Assembly: GCF_900188485.1 (NCBI RefSeq)
Contig: NZ_FZPH01000031.1
Coordinates: 1-58,554, forward strand
Direction: 5' to 3'
Length of the DNA stretch: 58,554 bases
Source of the DNA: Asanoa hainanensis
Lineage (GTDB): Bacteria > Actinomycetota > Actinomycetes > Mycobacteriales > Micromonosporaceae
The stretch's first letter is position 1; each line of letters begins with the position of its first letter. Below, in pieces: positions 1 to 7,806 of the stretch. Under the pieces are notes generated by a model. That model saw only the letters and a program-made list of their open reading frames with translations, made no database searches and was not told where the DNA came from. A program made the position numbers and the translations under genes.

Positions 1-228
1 GCGAGCCCATCCCAGACCGAAAAACTTTCCCCAACCAACCATGCGGCCAGAAGGAGGTATCCGGTATTAGCCCCCGTTTCCGAGGGTTATCCCAAAGTCC
101 AGGGCAGGTTACTCACGTGTTACTCACCCGTTCGCCGCTCGAGTACCCCGAAGGGCCTTTCCGCTCGACTTGCATGTGTTAAGCACGCCGCCAGCGTTCG
201 TCCTGAGCCAGGATCAAACTCTCCAACA
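1..228 (-). rRNA. rrs: 16S ribosomal RNA, 5' end only
   Basis: The reverse complement begins with the universal 16S start (GAGAGTTTGATCCTGGCTC near 207-226) and continues with GACGAACGCTGGCGGCGTGC and the CATGCAAGTCGAGCGG segment. Only the first ~228 nt lie in the window; the rest runs off the left edge. The exact mature 5' end (about 225-230) is estimated from the conserved start. Confidence 0.97.
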
Positions 229-312
229 AAAACCTTTGTTAAAAAGCGACCTGGCAACCATAATTAACGGATGCCAAAATCAAACACAATTGGCACTGGC
301 TTATCAAACACC

Positions 313-335
313 CTGTTGAGTTCTCAAAGAACAAA
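313..335 (-). promoter_or_regulatory. rRNA leader antitermination-like element (boxA region)
   Basis: On the minus strand this reads TTGTTCTTTGAGAACTCAAC, the conserved leader motif found upstream of actinomycete 16S genes and containing a boxA-like TGTTCTTTGAGA. It lies about 85-105 nt upstream of the 16S start and downstream of all three predicted promoters, as expected for an rrn antitermination signal. Confidence 0.75.
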
Positions 336-392
336 CACACACCGAGTTCGTGGCCGATTTCTCGGCCGCGCCCTGCGGGGCACAACTTCTCC

Positions 393-421
393 AGCTTACT
401 CGGTCGTTTTCGCGCTGTCAA
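393..421 (-). promoter_or_regulatory. rrn promoter P3 (sigma70-type)
   Basis: Minus-strand TTGACA (416-421) and TAAGCT (393-398) are separated by exactly 17 nt. This is the promoter closest to the 16S gene, about 165 nt upstream of it, and has a perfect -35 hexamer. Confidence 0.75.
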
Positions 422-581
422 GCCGGCATTTTCGGCTTTCTTGCGCTTCGCCCGAGATCCCGCAACTTGGGCGCGAAGATCCGCTCCCGTTTTGTTGCTA
501 GGAATCCTGCAGACCGGCCGGATTCCGTCGCTCCCGTGAGGGGCTCTCGGATCATCCCGCCCGGCTCCTGCCGGCTTGGTT

Positions 582-610
582 ACTTTACCCGGTCGGCTTC
601 GCAATCTCAA
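582..610 (-). promoter_or_regulatory. rrn promoter P2 (sigma70-type)
   Basis: Minus-strand TTGAGA (605-610) and TAAAGT (582-587) have a 17-nt spacer. It resembles other actinomycete rrn promoters and is the second of three in series. Confidence 0.75.
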
Positions 611-721
611 ATCCGGTCTAGCCGGTCGATCGCACCGCCCGAACCCTCCACCAGCAAACTGCCTGGTAGTGGTGCCTGCATCCCCCCGGTCGTTTTGTCC
701 GGTGTTCCGCTTGCAGAGAGA

Positions 722-750
722 AAGTTACGTTGGACGTCCCCGAAACGCAA
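722..750 (-). promoter_or_regulatory. rrn promoter P1 (sigma70-type)
   Basis: Minus-strand TTGCGT (745-750) and TAACTT (722-727) have a 17-nt spacer. The -35 is weaker than in P2 and P3. It is called because it has the same geometry and lies in series with them. Confidence 0.5.
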
Positions 751-2625
751 ATCAGGGTTGGTCCATGTCCACTTGCTCCACCTGCGGCCGGCGCGACCAG
801 GGTGACGGCCGAGGTCGTCGTCGCCCTGGAGCAGGACAAGGAGTCCCGGTCCTGGACCTGCAGGCGTACGCCGCCGAGGAAGTCGCCGCCTGAGGTGGCC
901 GAGGCGGGCGTCCGGACAGGGGCGGCGGGGTGACGCCGATGTGCTCAGGCGTTTCGGGTCGGATGCGGATGCCGCCAACGTCGCAGTGGTCGTCTCCGAC
1001 GTGCAGGTCCGGGTGTACGTCGCCACCGGACGCACCCGCCACGAGCCGCCCGCGTGAGCGGCCTCGACGAGCCGCCCAAGCCGCAACCGCGTTGACGACC
1101 CACGCGTCGCGGCAGCGAAACCGCCGTAGTCGCTCCCGGTCTACAAGTCAGGTCATCCGGCTAGCGCCGCGCAGCGGACGGCCTCCGGCTGCCAGTTCTT
1201 GCCAAGGCGGGGTTTCGTTTGTTTCGGAGCTCGCCCCGCCCGAGACCGGCACGCGGGCGAAGCTCGGTTGGCCTCGTCAGTACAGCTCGTCCTGCCGGCT
1301 CTCGGCTCCATGCCACCACCCGTCGCCGACGTTCGACGCGGCCGCAGGTCTTCGACCGGCCAAGCGCGGAACTGGTCTTGTCGCGAGCCAACACGAAGTC
1401 CCGCCCTCCCCCGACATAGCCAGGGACCCCCGCGGGCGGTTCCCCGGTCGCCCCTCGAACCACGGGCCCGGCAGTTCCGACCTCGCCAACCGACGCAGCC
1501 AGAAGGCACTGCAGTTGGCCGTGCCGTGGCCTAGCGGCCTAGGTCGCGAGCCGGGTCTCCAGGTAGCCCAGCCACCAGGGCTGAGGCGGGGTCTGAGCGA
1601 TCAACACGTCGACCACGGCACGTTCGTGGGCAGCGAAGCTGATCCGGTTCAGCGGGTAGAACGTGGCATATTCCGCGTAGACCGGCGGGATCGCCGTGGT
1701 GAGGTCGCGTAGACCGGGCAGTCCTGGTCGGAGAAGATCTGCGTCGCCGTGGTGCCTAGGATGCTGCCGGTACCGGCCACGCCCTCGCTGCAAGGACCAG
1801 ATGCCACGGGCGGCGACGGCGGCAGCCGACCCATCGGCGACGCCTCGATCCTGCGCAGTCCCAGGCACCGGCAGTCGGGCCGACCGCCAGCCGACCGGAC
1901 CCGGACTAGACCCGACCGGACACGGCGGCCCTCCGGCGGACCGCGGACCGACGGAACCACGTGCCGACCTGACGGCAGTGCCGCAAGTCAACGGCACTCG
2001 CAGACACCGAGATTGACCTTGGCGGTCACGGCGCCTCTTCGGATCAGGCGACCATCCTGCCCGACCGCAAGCCCTCGAGTCGGACGCAGTGCGCCAGCCC
2101 TGCCGAGGTCCGGCGCGTAAACGCGGGTCAAGCGCGTGCGCCCGGCCGATCCGCGCTGGATCCGAGAAGTCGATCTTCCGCGCTTGGCCTCACCCACGGC
2201 TCGCGGCTGACGACGATCGACGGGTCGGTGCACGCCGCGGGACGATCCCTGTGCCGCGCCGCGGTGATCACGGCCACCCGCGTAAGACGCCGTGCTCCGA
2301 GCGGACCCCGGCTGTCGTGCTGCCAGCCCCGATCCGGCGGCACGGGTGTCGGTGGTCCCGAGCCACCACGCGACCTGGTCCACCTCGGGTCCCGCCGGCA
2401 CCACCACCGGCAACGCGCCACCCCGCCGACGCGGCCCGCAGCGTGGCCACCGACTCGGCCGGCAGGCGGTGCGGCGTGGGCAGGCCGACGCGGCTGGACC
2501 AGGCCGGCACATTCAGAACCCGCCCGCACCACCTCGCATCGACGCGACCGGCCAGGTGCGCCGCCCGCCGGGTGGCCGAAACCCCACGCACCAGACGGCC
2601 GTCCGAACCGAACGGGCTCGGCAGG
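751..2625. other. Gene-poor region with decayed coding remnants
   Basis: No intact gene is seen between the rrn promoters and map. Short stretches read like protein but are broken by frameshifts and stops. They include a plus-strand tail near 939-1058 ending ...VYVATGRTRHEPPA, the minus-strand remnant at 1539-1712, and minus-strand pieces around 2000-2480 such as VDQVAWWLGTTDTRAAG. The overlapping open frames on both strands look like GC-driven shadows. I see no convincing RNA gene or mobile element here. Confidence 0.55.
1539..1712 (-). pseudogene. Remnant of a conserved actinobacterial hypothetical protein
   Basis: The last ~57 codons of a minus-strand frame read as natural protein, including TAIPPVYAEYATFYP and QTPPQPWWLGYLETR. 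This resembles the N-terminal part of a family of conserved actinobacterial hypothetical proteins as I remember it, in which the PWWLGYL segment is followed by about 100 further residues. Here it stops soon after at TRLAT, and the upstream sequence is nonsense-like Arg/Ala/Pro-rich code. I read this as a fragment left by decay of the region. Function is unknown. Confidence 0.45.
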
Positions 2626-3447
2626 TCAGGAGGTTGCGGCCGGCTTCTCGGCGGAAGTGGCGGCCGAGCTCGCGCCCGAGGTGGGGCGGAGGGTCAGGAC
2701 CTGGGGGCCCGACTCCGTGATCGCGACCGTGTGCTCCGAGTGCGCGGTGCGCGAGCCGTCGGCGGAGCGGATCGTCCAACCGTCCCGGTCGTACATGATT
2801 TTGTCTGTCGACTGGCAGAGCCACGGCTCGATGGCGATCGTGAGGCCTGGCTCGAGTCTCATGCCTCGGCCCGCCCGGCCGTCGTTCGAGACGTGTGGGG
2901 ACTCGTGCATCGTGCGGCCGATGCCGTGGCCGCCGAACTCGCCGTTGACGCCGTACCCGTACGAGCGGGCGACCTCGCCGATCGCGTTCGAGACGTCGCC
3001 CAGCCGCCCGCCGGGCTGAGCCGCGGCGATCGCGGCAGCTAGCGCCACCTCGGTGGCCTCGATCAGCTTCAGGTCGGCCGGGTCGGGAGTGCCGACCACG
3101 AACGAGAGCGCCGAGTCCGCGACCCAGCCGTCGATGCCCACCGCCATGTCGATGCTGAGCAGGTCGCCGTCTGCCAGGACGTAGTCGTGTGGCAGGCCGT
3201 GCAGCACCGCGTCGTTGACCGACAGGCACAGCACGTTGCGGAACGGGCCGCGGCCGAAGGACGGCGCGTAGTCCCAGTAGCAGGACTGCGCGCCCCGTTC
3301 CTTGATGCGCCGGCGCGCGTGGTGCTCGATGTCCATCAGGTTGACTCCGACCGCGGCGACGCCGCTGAGCTCGGCGAGCAACTCGCCGACGAACTGGCCG
3401 GTCACCGCCATCCGCCTGATCTCCTCGGCGGACTTGAGCTCGATCAC
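2626..3447 (-). CDS. map: Type I methionine aminopeptidase
   Basis: Removes the N-terminal Met from new proteins in the cytoplasm. The 273-aa product has the type I pita-bread fold with all five metal ligands visible: Asp100 (SIDMAVG), Asp111 (WVADSA), His174 (GGHGIGR), Glu207 (IAIEPW) and Glu238 (HSEHTVAIT). His83 (VLHGLP) matches the substrate-binding His. Start is GTG at 3447, with GGGAGG just upstream on the minus strand. The C-terminus carries about 20 extra Ala/Ser-rich residues. It is divergent from a small XRE regulator, and a palindrome lies between them. Actinomycetes usually have several map paralogs, so this need not be the essential copy. Confidence 0.95.
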   Translation of the reverse strand: MIELKSAEEIRRMAVTGQFVGELLAELSGVAAVGVNLMDIEHHARRRIKERGAQSCYWDYAPSFGRGPFRNVLCLSVNDAVLHGLPHDYVLADGDLLSIDMAVGIDGWVADSALSFVVGTPDPADLKLIEATEVALAAAIAAAQPGGRLGDVSNAIGEVARSYGYGVNGEFGGHGIGRTMHESPHVSNDGRAGRGMRLEPGLTIAIEPWLCQSTDKIMYDRDGWTIRSADGSRTAHSEHTVAITESGPQVLTLRPTSGASSAATSAEKPAATS

Positions 3448-3469
3448 GAAAGCCTCCCTAACGATCTGC

Positions 3470-3483
3470 GGTATTTTTATACC
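3470..3483. promoter_or_regulatory. Palindrome GGTAT-TTTT-ATACC between map and XRE gene
   Basis: A perfect 5-bp inverted repeat with a 4-nt spacer sits 23 nt before the map start and 28 nt before the XRE start. This is a plausible autoregulatory operator for the XRE protein that could control both divergent genes. The half-site GGTAT/ATACC recurs in the toxin-antitoxin operator at 10271-10290. Binding is inferred. Confidence 0.45.
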
Positions 3484-3510
3484 ACGCCCTCCGCGGGCTA
3501 TCCTGCGACC

Positions 3511-3777
3511 ATGGTTCGCCAGCCGCTCACCCCGGAACAGATCGCAGCGGGCCAGCGCCTCGGCGTCGCGCTCCGCGCGGCGCGCGCCGGTCGCAGCCTC
3601 GTCGAGGTGGCCCTGGCGGCCGGCATCTCACCCGAAACGCTACGCAAGATCGAGGCGGGCCGCCTCCCGGCACCCGCGTTCGGCACGGTGGTCGGGCTCA
3701 GCCAAGCGCTCGACGTACCCCTGAATGATCTTGCCGAGGTCTGGCTCGCCGACCTGCCTGTCCGTCAAGCGTCGTAA
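3511..3777 (+). CDS. Small XRE-family transcriptional regulator
   Basis: An 88-aa protein that is almost entirely one Cro/C1-type helix-turn-helix. Residues about 15-70 include LRAARAGRSLVEVALAAGIS followed by PETLRKIEAGRLPAP, the classic recognition-helix layout. ATG 3511 is chosen because it starts the conserved domain without a nonsense extension. It is divergent from map, with a palindrome between them. Its 3' end overlaps the convergent hypothetical gene by 80 nt. Probably a dimeric DNA-binding repressor; target genes are not known. Confidence 0.85.
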   Translation: MVRQPLTPEQIAAGQRLGVALRAARAGRSLVEVALAAGISPETLRKIEAGRLPAPAFGTVVGLSQALDVPLNDLAEVWLADLPVRQAS

Positions 3778-4291
3778 CACGGATGAGGTTGACCGCCCGA
3801 CCGAGCACCTCCCGCAACACCCGCAGCTGGCGGGGGCTCCAGATCGGGCGGTAGGACTCCATCTTGTAGACCCACGGCACCGCGGCGGCGAAGAGCTGGT
3901 CGTGGCCGGCGCTACCCACCGCCCCGCCGGTGTGGAAACCGCGACCCGTGCTGTGCGCGACGTCGGCTCCCCAGTTCCACAGGTCCAGACCGGCCTGCGG
4001 GTCGAGGGTGATCCGCTTTCCACGTAGCCAGGCCTGCGCCGGCTCCAGGTCCGTGACCTCCACGACCTCGTCGTCGCCGTCGGCGCCTGGCCAGCCGCGC
4101 TCCGCCGCTGTCGTGCGGCAGGCCTCCTCCGACGAGAAGGTGTGCAGCTGGCCGGCCCGGCCGGCGATGCAGTCCTGGCCGTCGGAGTCGGATCCGTACC
4201 AGAGGTAGACCAGGCGTCCGTCGAACCTGAGCCCGGTCACCCAACCCTCGACGGGGATGAGTTCGCGTCCCACGACCGACGACACTGCCAC
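3698..4291 (-). CDS. Conserved actinobacterial hypothetical protein (paralog of the broken gene at 21808)
   Basis: 197 aa, function unknown. The core starts at IPVEGWVTGLRFDGRLVYLW and includes WLRGKRITLDPQAGLDLWNW and PWVYKMESYRPIWSPRQLR. A second copy at 21808-22304 shares this whole layout (PVEGWVSGLRFD, WLRGKRLTL, PWVYGQESYRPIWSPRQL). No signal peptide or membrane segment is seen. The last ~28 residues go beyond the end of the paralog and overlap the XRE gene antisense, so the natural stop may have been lost here. GTG 4291 is one possible start; GTG 4285 is another. Confidence 0.75.
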   Translation of the reverse strand: MAVSSVVGRELIPVEGWVTGLRFDGRLVYLWYGSDSDGQDCIAGRAGQLHTFSSEEACRTTAAERGWPGADGDDEVVEVTDLEPAQAWLRGKRITLDPQAGLDLWNWGADVAHSTGRGFHTGGAVGSAGHDQLFAAAVPWVYKMESYRPIWSPRQLRVLREVLGRAVNLIRVTTLDGQAGRRARPRQDHSGVRRALG

Positions 4292-4329
4292 ACCTCGACG
4301 CGGCGGCCGGCGTACAACACGGCGCGAAA

Positions 4330-4356
4330 GGCCCGGCCCCCCAGGGGGGCCGGGCC
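4330..4356 (-). terminator. GC-rich hairpin terminator
   Basis: GGCCCGGCCCCCC pairs with GGGGGGCCGGGCC, with almost no loop. It lies just downstream of the minus-strand membrane gene that stops at 4371 and before the next minus-strand gene at 4291. On the minus strand it lacks a clear U tract. Confidence 0.6.
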
Positions 4357-4370
4357 GCAGAAAAGAAGAG

Positions 4371-5321
4371 CTAGGCGGTGCGGCGCAGCTTGATGATGCT
4401 CTCGGCGATGTGCCAGAGGGTGATCACGATCGTCACCACGATGGTGACCGTGGCCACCGTGTCGAGGTTGTCGGGCTGGCTGAGCCAGTCGAAGCGGGCC
4501 ACGAGCTCGGGGCTGAGCAGGCGGTCGTTCGCCATCAGGAGGATGACGGGGATCGCGAAGGCCAGGTCCAGCACCGCGCTCGTCACGACCAGGGGCCGGG
4601 TCCACCGGCCGGCGCGGTACTTGGCGATCTCCAGACCGAGCGTGGCGATCAGGACGACCATCAGGAACGGCAGCCAGAAGCTCCACAGCTCCGGGTTGAG
4701 GATCGGCAGGTTGCCCTCGCCGTCCCGGGCGGGGACGAACGAGAAGAAGTGCTGGAGCGGCACGTACGCGGTGAAGATGGCGAGCCAACCGATCGAGGCC
4801 GCGGCGTCCGTGAGGGTGATCTGCCGGTCCGGGCGGTCGTTCGGGAGCTGGTCGACCGTCCACGCCGGCAGGTCGAGCTTGGTGTTGGTGCGCTCCAGGA
4901 TCGCGAAGACCAGCGTGACCCAGAACCCGATCTGCACGGCGGTCTGGATCGCGGCGGCGATGCCGGAGCCGACCGCGCCGCCCGCGTTGTCGCCGTCGGT
5001 GGCCTGCACCAGGCCGACCACCACGCCGACGAGCGCCGGCACGAAGCTGAGCAGCAGCCGGAGCAGCCGGAACCAGGCCAGGTAGTAGGTCGGGCCGATC
5101 AGCTGCAGCCGCCGGTCTTCGTAGCGAGCCGCCAGTTGGGCCGGGTCGCCCAGCTCGGTCAGCACCTCCCGCTCGGCGGTCGTGCTGTCCTCGCCGGCGG
5201 CCGTGCGGCCGTCGATCATGTCCTCGATCGAACCGCGCAGCTCGGCTGCGATCTCCTCCCGGCGCTGCGCCGGGACGGTGCGTAGGGTCGCCGCAACGTA
5301 GCGGTCGGTGAGGGATGTCAT
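4371..5321 (-). CDS. HAAS-domain multipass membrane protein
   Basis: 316 aa. Residues 1-75 form a soluble helical head (MTSLTDRYVAATLRTVPAQRR onward, with ELGDPAQLAARY) typical of the HAAS / permease-prefix domain. Seven or so hydrophobic segments follow, for example LLLSFVPALVGVVVGLV and TVATVTIVVTIVITLW. It is translationally coupled to the PadR gene (TCAT overlap, 5318-5321). PadR-HAAS pairs are common in Gram-positives, with the HAAS protein acting as membrane partner of the PadR-controlled unit. Start ATG 5321 is set by the domain start and the overlap. The precise function is unknown. Confidence 0.85.
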   Translation of the reverse strand: MTSLTDRYVAATLRTVPAQRREEIAAELRGSIEDMIDGRTAAGEDSTTAEREVLTELGDPAQLAARYEDRRLQLIGPTYYLAWFRLLRLLLSFVPALVGVVVGLVQATDGDNAGGAVGSGIAAAIQTAVQIGFWVTLVFAILERTNTKLDLPAWTVDQLPNDRPDRQITLTDAAASIGWLAIFTAYVPLQHFFSFVPARDGEGNLPILNPELWSFWLPFLMVVLIATLGLEIAKYRAGRWTRPLVVTSAVLDLAFAIPVILLMANDRLLSPELVARFDWLSQPDNLDTVATVTIVVTIVITLWHIAESIIKLRRTA

Positions 5322-5659
5322 CGTTCCACTCCTTGGATCAGTGCGGTCATCGAGGTCTGTACGGCGGCCAGGTCTTCGAGGAGGCGGGTCAACGTCGACT
5401 CGCCCTCGGCACTGGTCCGGTAGAACTTGCGCGGCCGGCTCTCTTCGGTGTTCCACTCGCTGGTCAGCAGCCCCTGCTCCTCGAGCCGACGCAACAGCGG
5501 GTAGAGCGTGTTGGCATCCACCGGGAAGCCGTGCTCGGTGAGCCGTTGCAGCAGGGCGTAGCCGTAGTCGGGGTGGCGCAGGGCTACGAGGCTCGCCACG
5601 ACGACGGTCCCCCGCCGCAGCTCTTGGAGGTGGATCCGCAGGATCTCATCGCTCGCCAT
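5318..5659 (-). CDS. PadR-family transcriptional regulator
   Basis: 113-aa winged-helix repressor. Residues about 15-80 carry the PadR pattern: GTVVVASLVALRHPDYGYAL, then VDANTLYPLLRRLEEQGLL (recognition helix) and a wing with SRPRKFYRTSAEGE. The C-terminal helix LTRLLEDLAAVQTSMTALI is the short dimerisation helix of subfamily 2. It overlaps the downstream HAAS gene by 4 nt, so the two are co-translated. A TGTGTG-C-CACACA palindrome lies 15 nt upstream and is probably its operator. Confidence 0.93.
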   Translation of the reverse strand: MASDEILRIHLQELRRGTVVVASLVALRHPDYGYALLQRLTEHGFPVDANTLYPLLRRLEEQGLLTSEWNTEESRPRKFYRTSAEGESTLTRLLEDLAAVQTSMTALIQGVER

Positions 5660-5673
5660 GCGTCACACCATAC

Positions 5674-5686
5674 TGTGTGCCACACA
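5674..5686. promoter_or_regulatory. Likely PadR operator TGTGTG-C-CACACA
   Basis: A perfect 6-bp inverted repeat with one central base, 15-27 nt upstream of the padR start and 56 nt upstream of the divergent PP2C-like gene. PadR proteins usually bind ATGT/ACAT-type palindromes near their own start. Assignment is inferred from position and symmetry. Confidence 0.5.
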
Positions 5687-5741
5687 CCAATGTCTAGAGC
5701 ACATCATCGTGCGTACGAATGATGATGTGTACCGTCAGGCC

Positions 5742-6548
5742 ATGCGAGTGGCGATGGCGACCGGGGCGGCCGAGCCGGGCCGGGTCAACGAGGACTTCTT
5801 CGCGGCCGGGCCCGCGGCGGCCGTGCTGCTCGACGGCGCCGGAATCCGCGGGATCGAGGAGATCTGCCGGCATGGCGTGGCCTGGTACACCACCCGGTTG
5901 GGCGGCGAGCTCGTCGCCCGGTTGGCGCTCGCCGACGGGCGCGACCTGGTGTCCGTGCTCGCCGACTCGATCGACGCGGTGGCCGGCTCACATCGCGACA
6001 CCTGCGACCTCACGAACCCGAGCAGCCCGTCGGCCACGGTGGCCATCCTGCGATTGACCGGCGACCGGGCCGACCACCTCGTACTCGGTGACTCGGTTCT
6101 GGTGCTCGATCGGGGCGGCGCCGGTCTGGCCGTCGTGCACGATCGCCGGGAGCTCGTCGTGCGGGAGCGGTTCGGCTCGGCCTACGAGGCCGCACCCGAG
6201 GGCAGCGCGAAGAAAGAACGCGAGCGCGCCCGGTACGTCACGGCGTTGCGGGCCAACCGCAACCAGCCGGGTGGTTTCTGGCTCGCCAAGGAGGACCCGC
6301 GGACGGCGGCCGAGGCGATCACCGGCAGTGACCCGACCGGCGACCTCACCGATGCCACCCTGCTCACCAACGGCGCCAGCCGCCTCGTCGACCGCTTCGG
6401 CGCCGCCGACTGGCCGGGCGCGCTGGCCGTCGTCCGGGCCCAGGGTCCAGGCGAGATCATTCGCCGGGTACGCGCGACGGAAGCGGCGGCCGGCATCGCC
6501 CGCGACGACGCGACGGTCGCACACTGCGCGGGCCTGGCCGAAAGCTGA
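5742..6548 (+). CDS. PP2C-like protein
   Basis: 268 aa. The N-terminus (PGRVNEDFFAAGPAAAVLLDGAG) and the C-terminal RDDATVAHC are PP2C motifs: the first metal Asp lies in LLDGAG, and DDATV is the usual last metal site. The middle carries the LGDSVLVL strand. Similar actinobacterial proteins are often mislabelled integrase. It lacks the full DGMGGH motif (LDGAGIRGIEE instead), so phosphatase activity is uncertain. ATG 5742 is chosen because conserved sequence begins there; an upstream GTG near 5710 is possible. Divergent from padR. Confidence 0.75.
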   Translation: MRVAMATGAAEPGRVNEDFFAAGPAAAVLLDGAGIRGIEEICRHGVAWYTTRLGGELVARLALADGRDLVSVLADSIDAVAGSHRDTCDLTNPSSPSATVAILRLTGDRADHLVLGDSVLVLDRGGAGLAVVHDRRELVVRERFGSAYEAAPEGSAKKERERARYVTALRANRNQPGGFWLAKEDPRTAAEAITGSDPTGDLTDATLLTNGASRLVDRFGAADWPGALAVVRAQGPGEIIRRVRATEAAAGIARDDATVAHCAGLAES

Positions 6549-6571
6549 CTCCCGCTCCGCCGCGCGCGCCT

Positions 6572-7016
6572 ATGGTCGTTCACGTGGCATGGAAGCAGCT
6601 GCCAGGCGACAAGGCGTACCGCGTGCTCGAGGCCGGTCCGACGATCCTGGTCTCCACCCGGAACGCCGCCGGCCGTGCGGATCTGATGACCGTCGGCTTT
6701 CACATGGTCATCTCGCACGAGGGCGTGCTCGCGGCCGTCGTCTCACCCGGGGACTTCTCGCAGCGGTCGCTGGCGGAGACCGGTGAGTGCGTGCTCGGCG
6801 TGCCCGGCGTCGACCTGGCCGAGCAGGTGGTCGACATCGGCAACTGCTCGGGCTTCGACGTCGACAAGTTCGAGCGCTTCGGGCTGACGCCCAAGAAGGG
6901 AAACCACGTCGCGGCGCCGCTGGTCGAGGAGTGCCTGCGACGGCACCTTCAACGCCGACGGTGACCTCATCGACCTCCGCGACCGCATGGTGTTGTGGAA
7001 GGCCTACCAGGACTGA
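6572..7016 (+). pseudogene. Flavin reductase-like FMN-binding protein with an internal out-of-frame deletion
   Basis: The first ~122 codons encode a flavin reductase-like domain (GPTILVSTRNAAGRADLMTV, then VISHEGVLAAVVSPGDFSQR and NCSGFDVDKFERFGLTPKKG). After LVEECL the frame changes, and the natural C-terminus GTFNADGDLIDLRDRMVLWK appears one frame over, ending at TGA 7014-7016. In the intact family roughly 50 residues lie between these parts. The gene has therefore lost about 150 nt and its frame. The open frame itself would stop at 6964 after RRHLQRRR. Family assignment is strong; loss of function is inferred. Confidence 0.8.
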
Positions 7017-7022
7017 CCCGGG

Positions 7023-7382
7023 CTACCAGATCACCACGGCGCCACCCGCTAAGCGGGCCCGGTTTATGGCGTCGGCGATGTTGGTCAGGCGTTGGGTGAG
7101 GAAGTCCGGGTCGCGGCCGACCGACGCGGAGACGTAGCCCAGGTTGTCGAGGAGCAGGGTGCAGTCGGCGTCGAGGGCGTCGAGCTCGGCCGTGGTCTCG
7201 GCGTACACGTCCTGTGTCGCGAGCATCGGCAGCATCCGCGCTCCCAGCGCCACCACGCAGGGCGCGCCGTAGATGCCGGTGCGCGCGGTCGTCGGGCCGG
7301 CCAGGTCAGAGCCGGGTGGACCGTCGAGGAACAGCATCTCGCCGGCGGGGCCGCGGACGTACGCGTGCACGAGGAGGCTCAT
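7023..7382 (-). CDS. Conserved hypothetical protein
   Basis: 119 aa, function unknown. The sequence (MSLLVHAYVRGPAGEMLFLDG, then a central ALGARMLPMLA and the C-terminal RLTNIADAINRARLAGGAV) reads like a compact soluble alpha/beta protein of a small actinobacterial family I cannot name. No signal or transmembrane segment. ATG 7382 gives a natural N-terminus. It is divergent from the arsR operon and shares its ACAAC-type intergenic region, so it may be under the same repressor. Confidence 0.65.
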   Translation of the reverse strand: MSLLVHAYVRGPAGEMLFLDGPPGSDLAGPTTARTGIYGAPCVVALGARMLPMLATQDVYAETTAELDALDADCTLLLDNLGYVSASVGRDPDFLTQRLTNIADAINRARLAGGAVVIW

Positions 7383-7420
7383 CGTCGTCGATCGTTACAC
7401 ATCTCACCGCGCCGCCGTAC

Positions 7421-7451
7421 ACAACTAATTGGTTGTGAAACTTATTAGTTG
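7421..7451. promoter_or_regulatory. ArsR-type operator region (CAACTAAT...ATTAGTTG)
   Basis: CAACTAAT (7422-7429) is exactly inverted as ATTAGTTG (7444-7451), 14 nt apart. The left half also belongs to a near-palindrome, ACAACTAATTGGTTGT (7421-7436). The AT-rich block lies 17-47 nt before the arsR start and 39 nt before the divergent hypothetical gene. Inferred to be the autoregulatory site of the ArsR protein. Confidence 0.6.
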
Positions 7452-7467
7452 TAGATAGGGTCGCGGG

Positions 7468-7806
7468 GTGACCACCGACGAGCTCAGCCTGGTCTTCGCC
7501 GCTCTGGCCGACCCGACCCGGCGCGCCATCCTGGAGCGGCTCGCGCGCGGCGACGCGACCGTCAACCAACTCGCCGAGCCGTTCGCGATGAGCCAGCAGG
7601 CCGTGTCGAAGCACGTCAAGGTGCTCGAGAAGGCGCGCCTCGTGCAACGCACCCGGGCCGCGCAGTCCCGGCCGTGCGCGCTCGACACCGTGCGCCTGGA
7701 CGCCGCGGCCGACTGGATCGCCGAGCACCGGCGGGTCTGGGCCGACCGCTACGACCGCCTCGACGAGCACCTCGCCCGGTTGCGGGCTGGAGAGGAGACC
7801 CGATGA
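7468..7806 (+). CDS. ArsR-family winged-helix repressor
   Basis: 112 aa. Begins LSLVFAALADPTRRAILERL and continues with VNQLAEPFAMSQQAVSKHVK, the ArsR/SmtB recognition helix, and LEKARLVQR. No cysteine cluster for arsenic or zinc is present, so it belongs to the metal-independent group that is typically fused or linked to SRPBCC (AHSA1) genes. Start is GTG 7468. The stop overlaps the SRPBCC start by ATGA, giving tight translational coupling. Probably represses its own operon through the inverted repeat just upstream. Confidence 0.93.
   Translation: MTTDELSLVFAALADPTRRAILERLARGDATVNQLAEPFAMSQQAVSKHVKVLEKARLVQRTRAAQSRPCALDTVRLDAAADWIAEHRRVWADRYDRLDEHLARLRAGEETR

Noticed and set aside
930-1712. 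Long plus-strand open frame (260 codons) in the decayed region
   Set aside because: Arg/Pro/Ser-rich with no natural protein character; overlaps equally long frames on the other strand, typical for high GC.
6787-7137. 116-codon plus-strand frame over the flavin reductase end
   Set aside because: Wrong frame for the natural C-terminus; only a by-product of the deletion.
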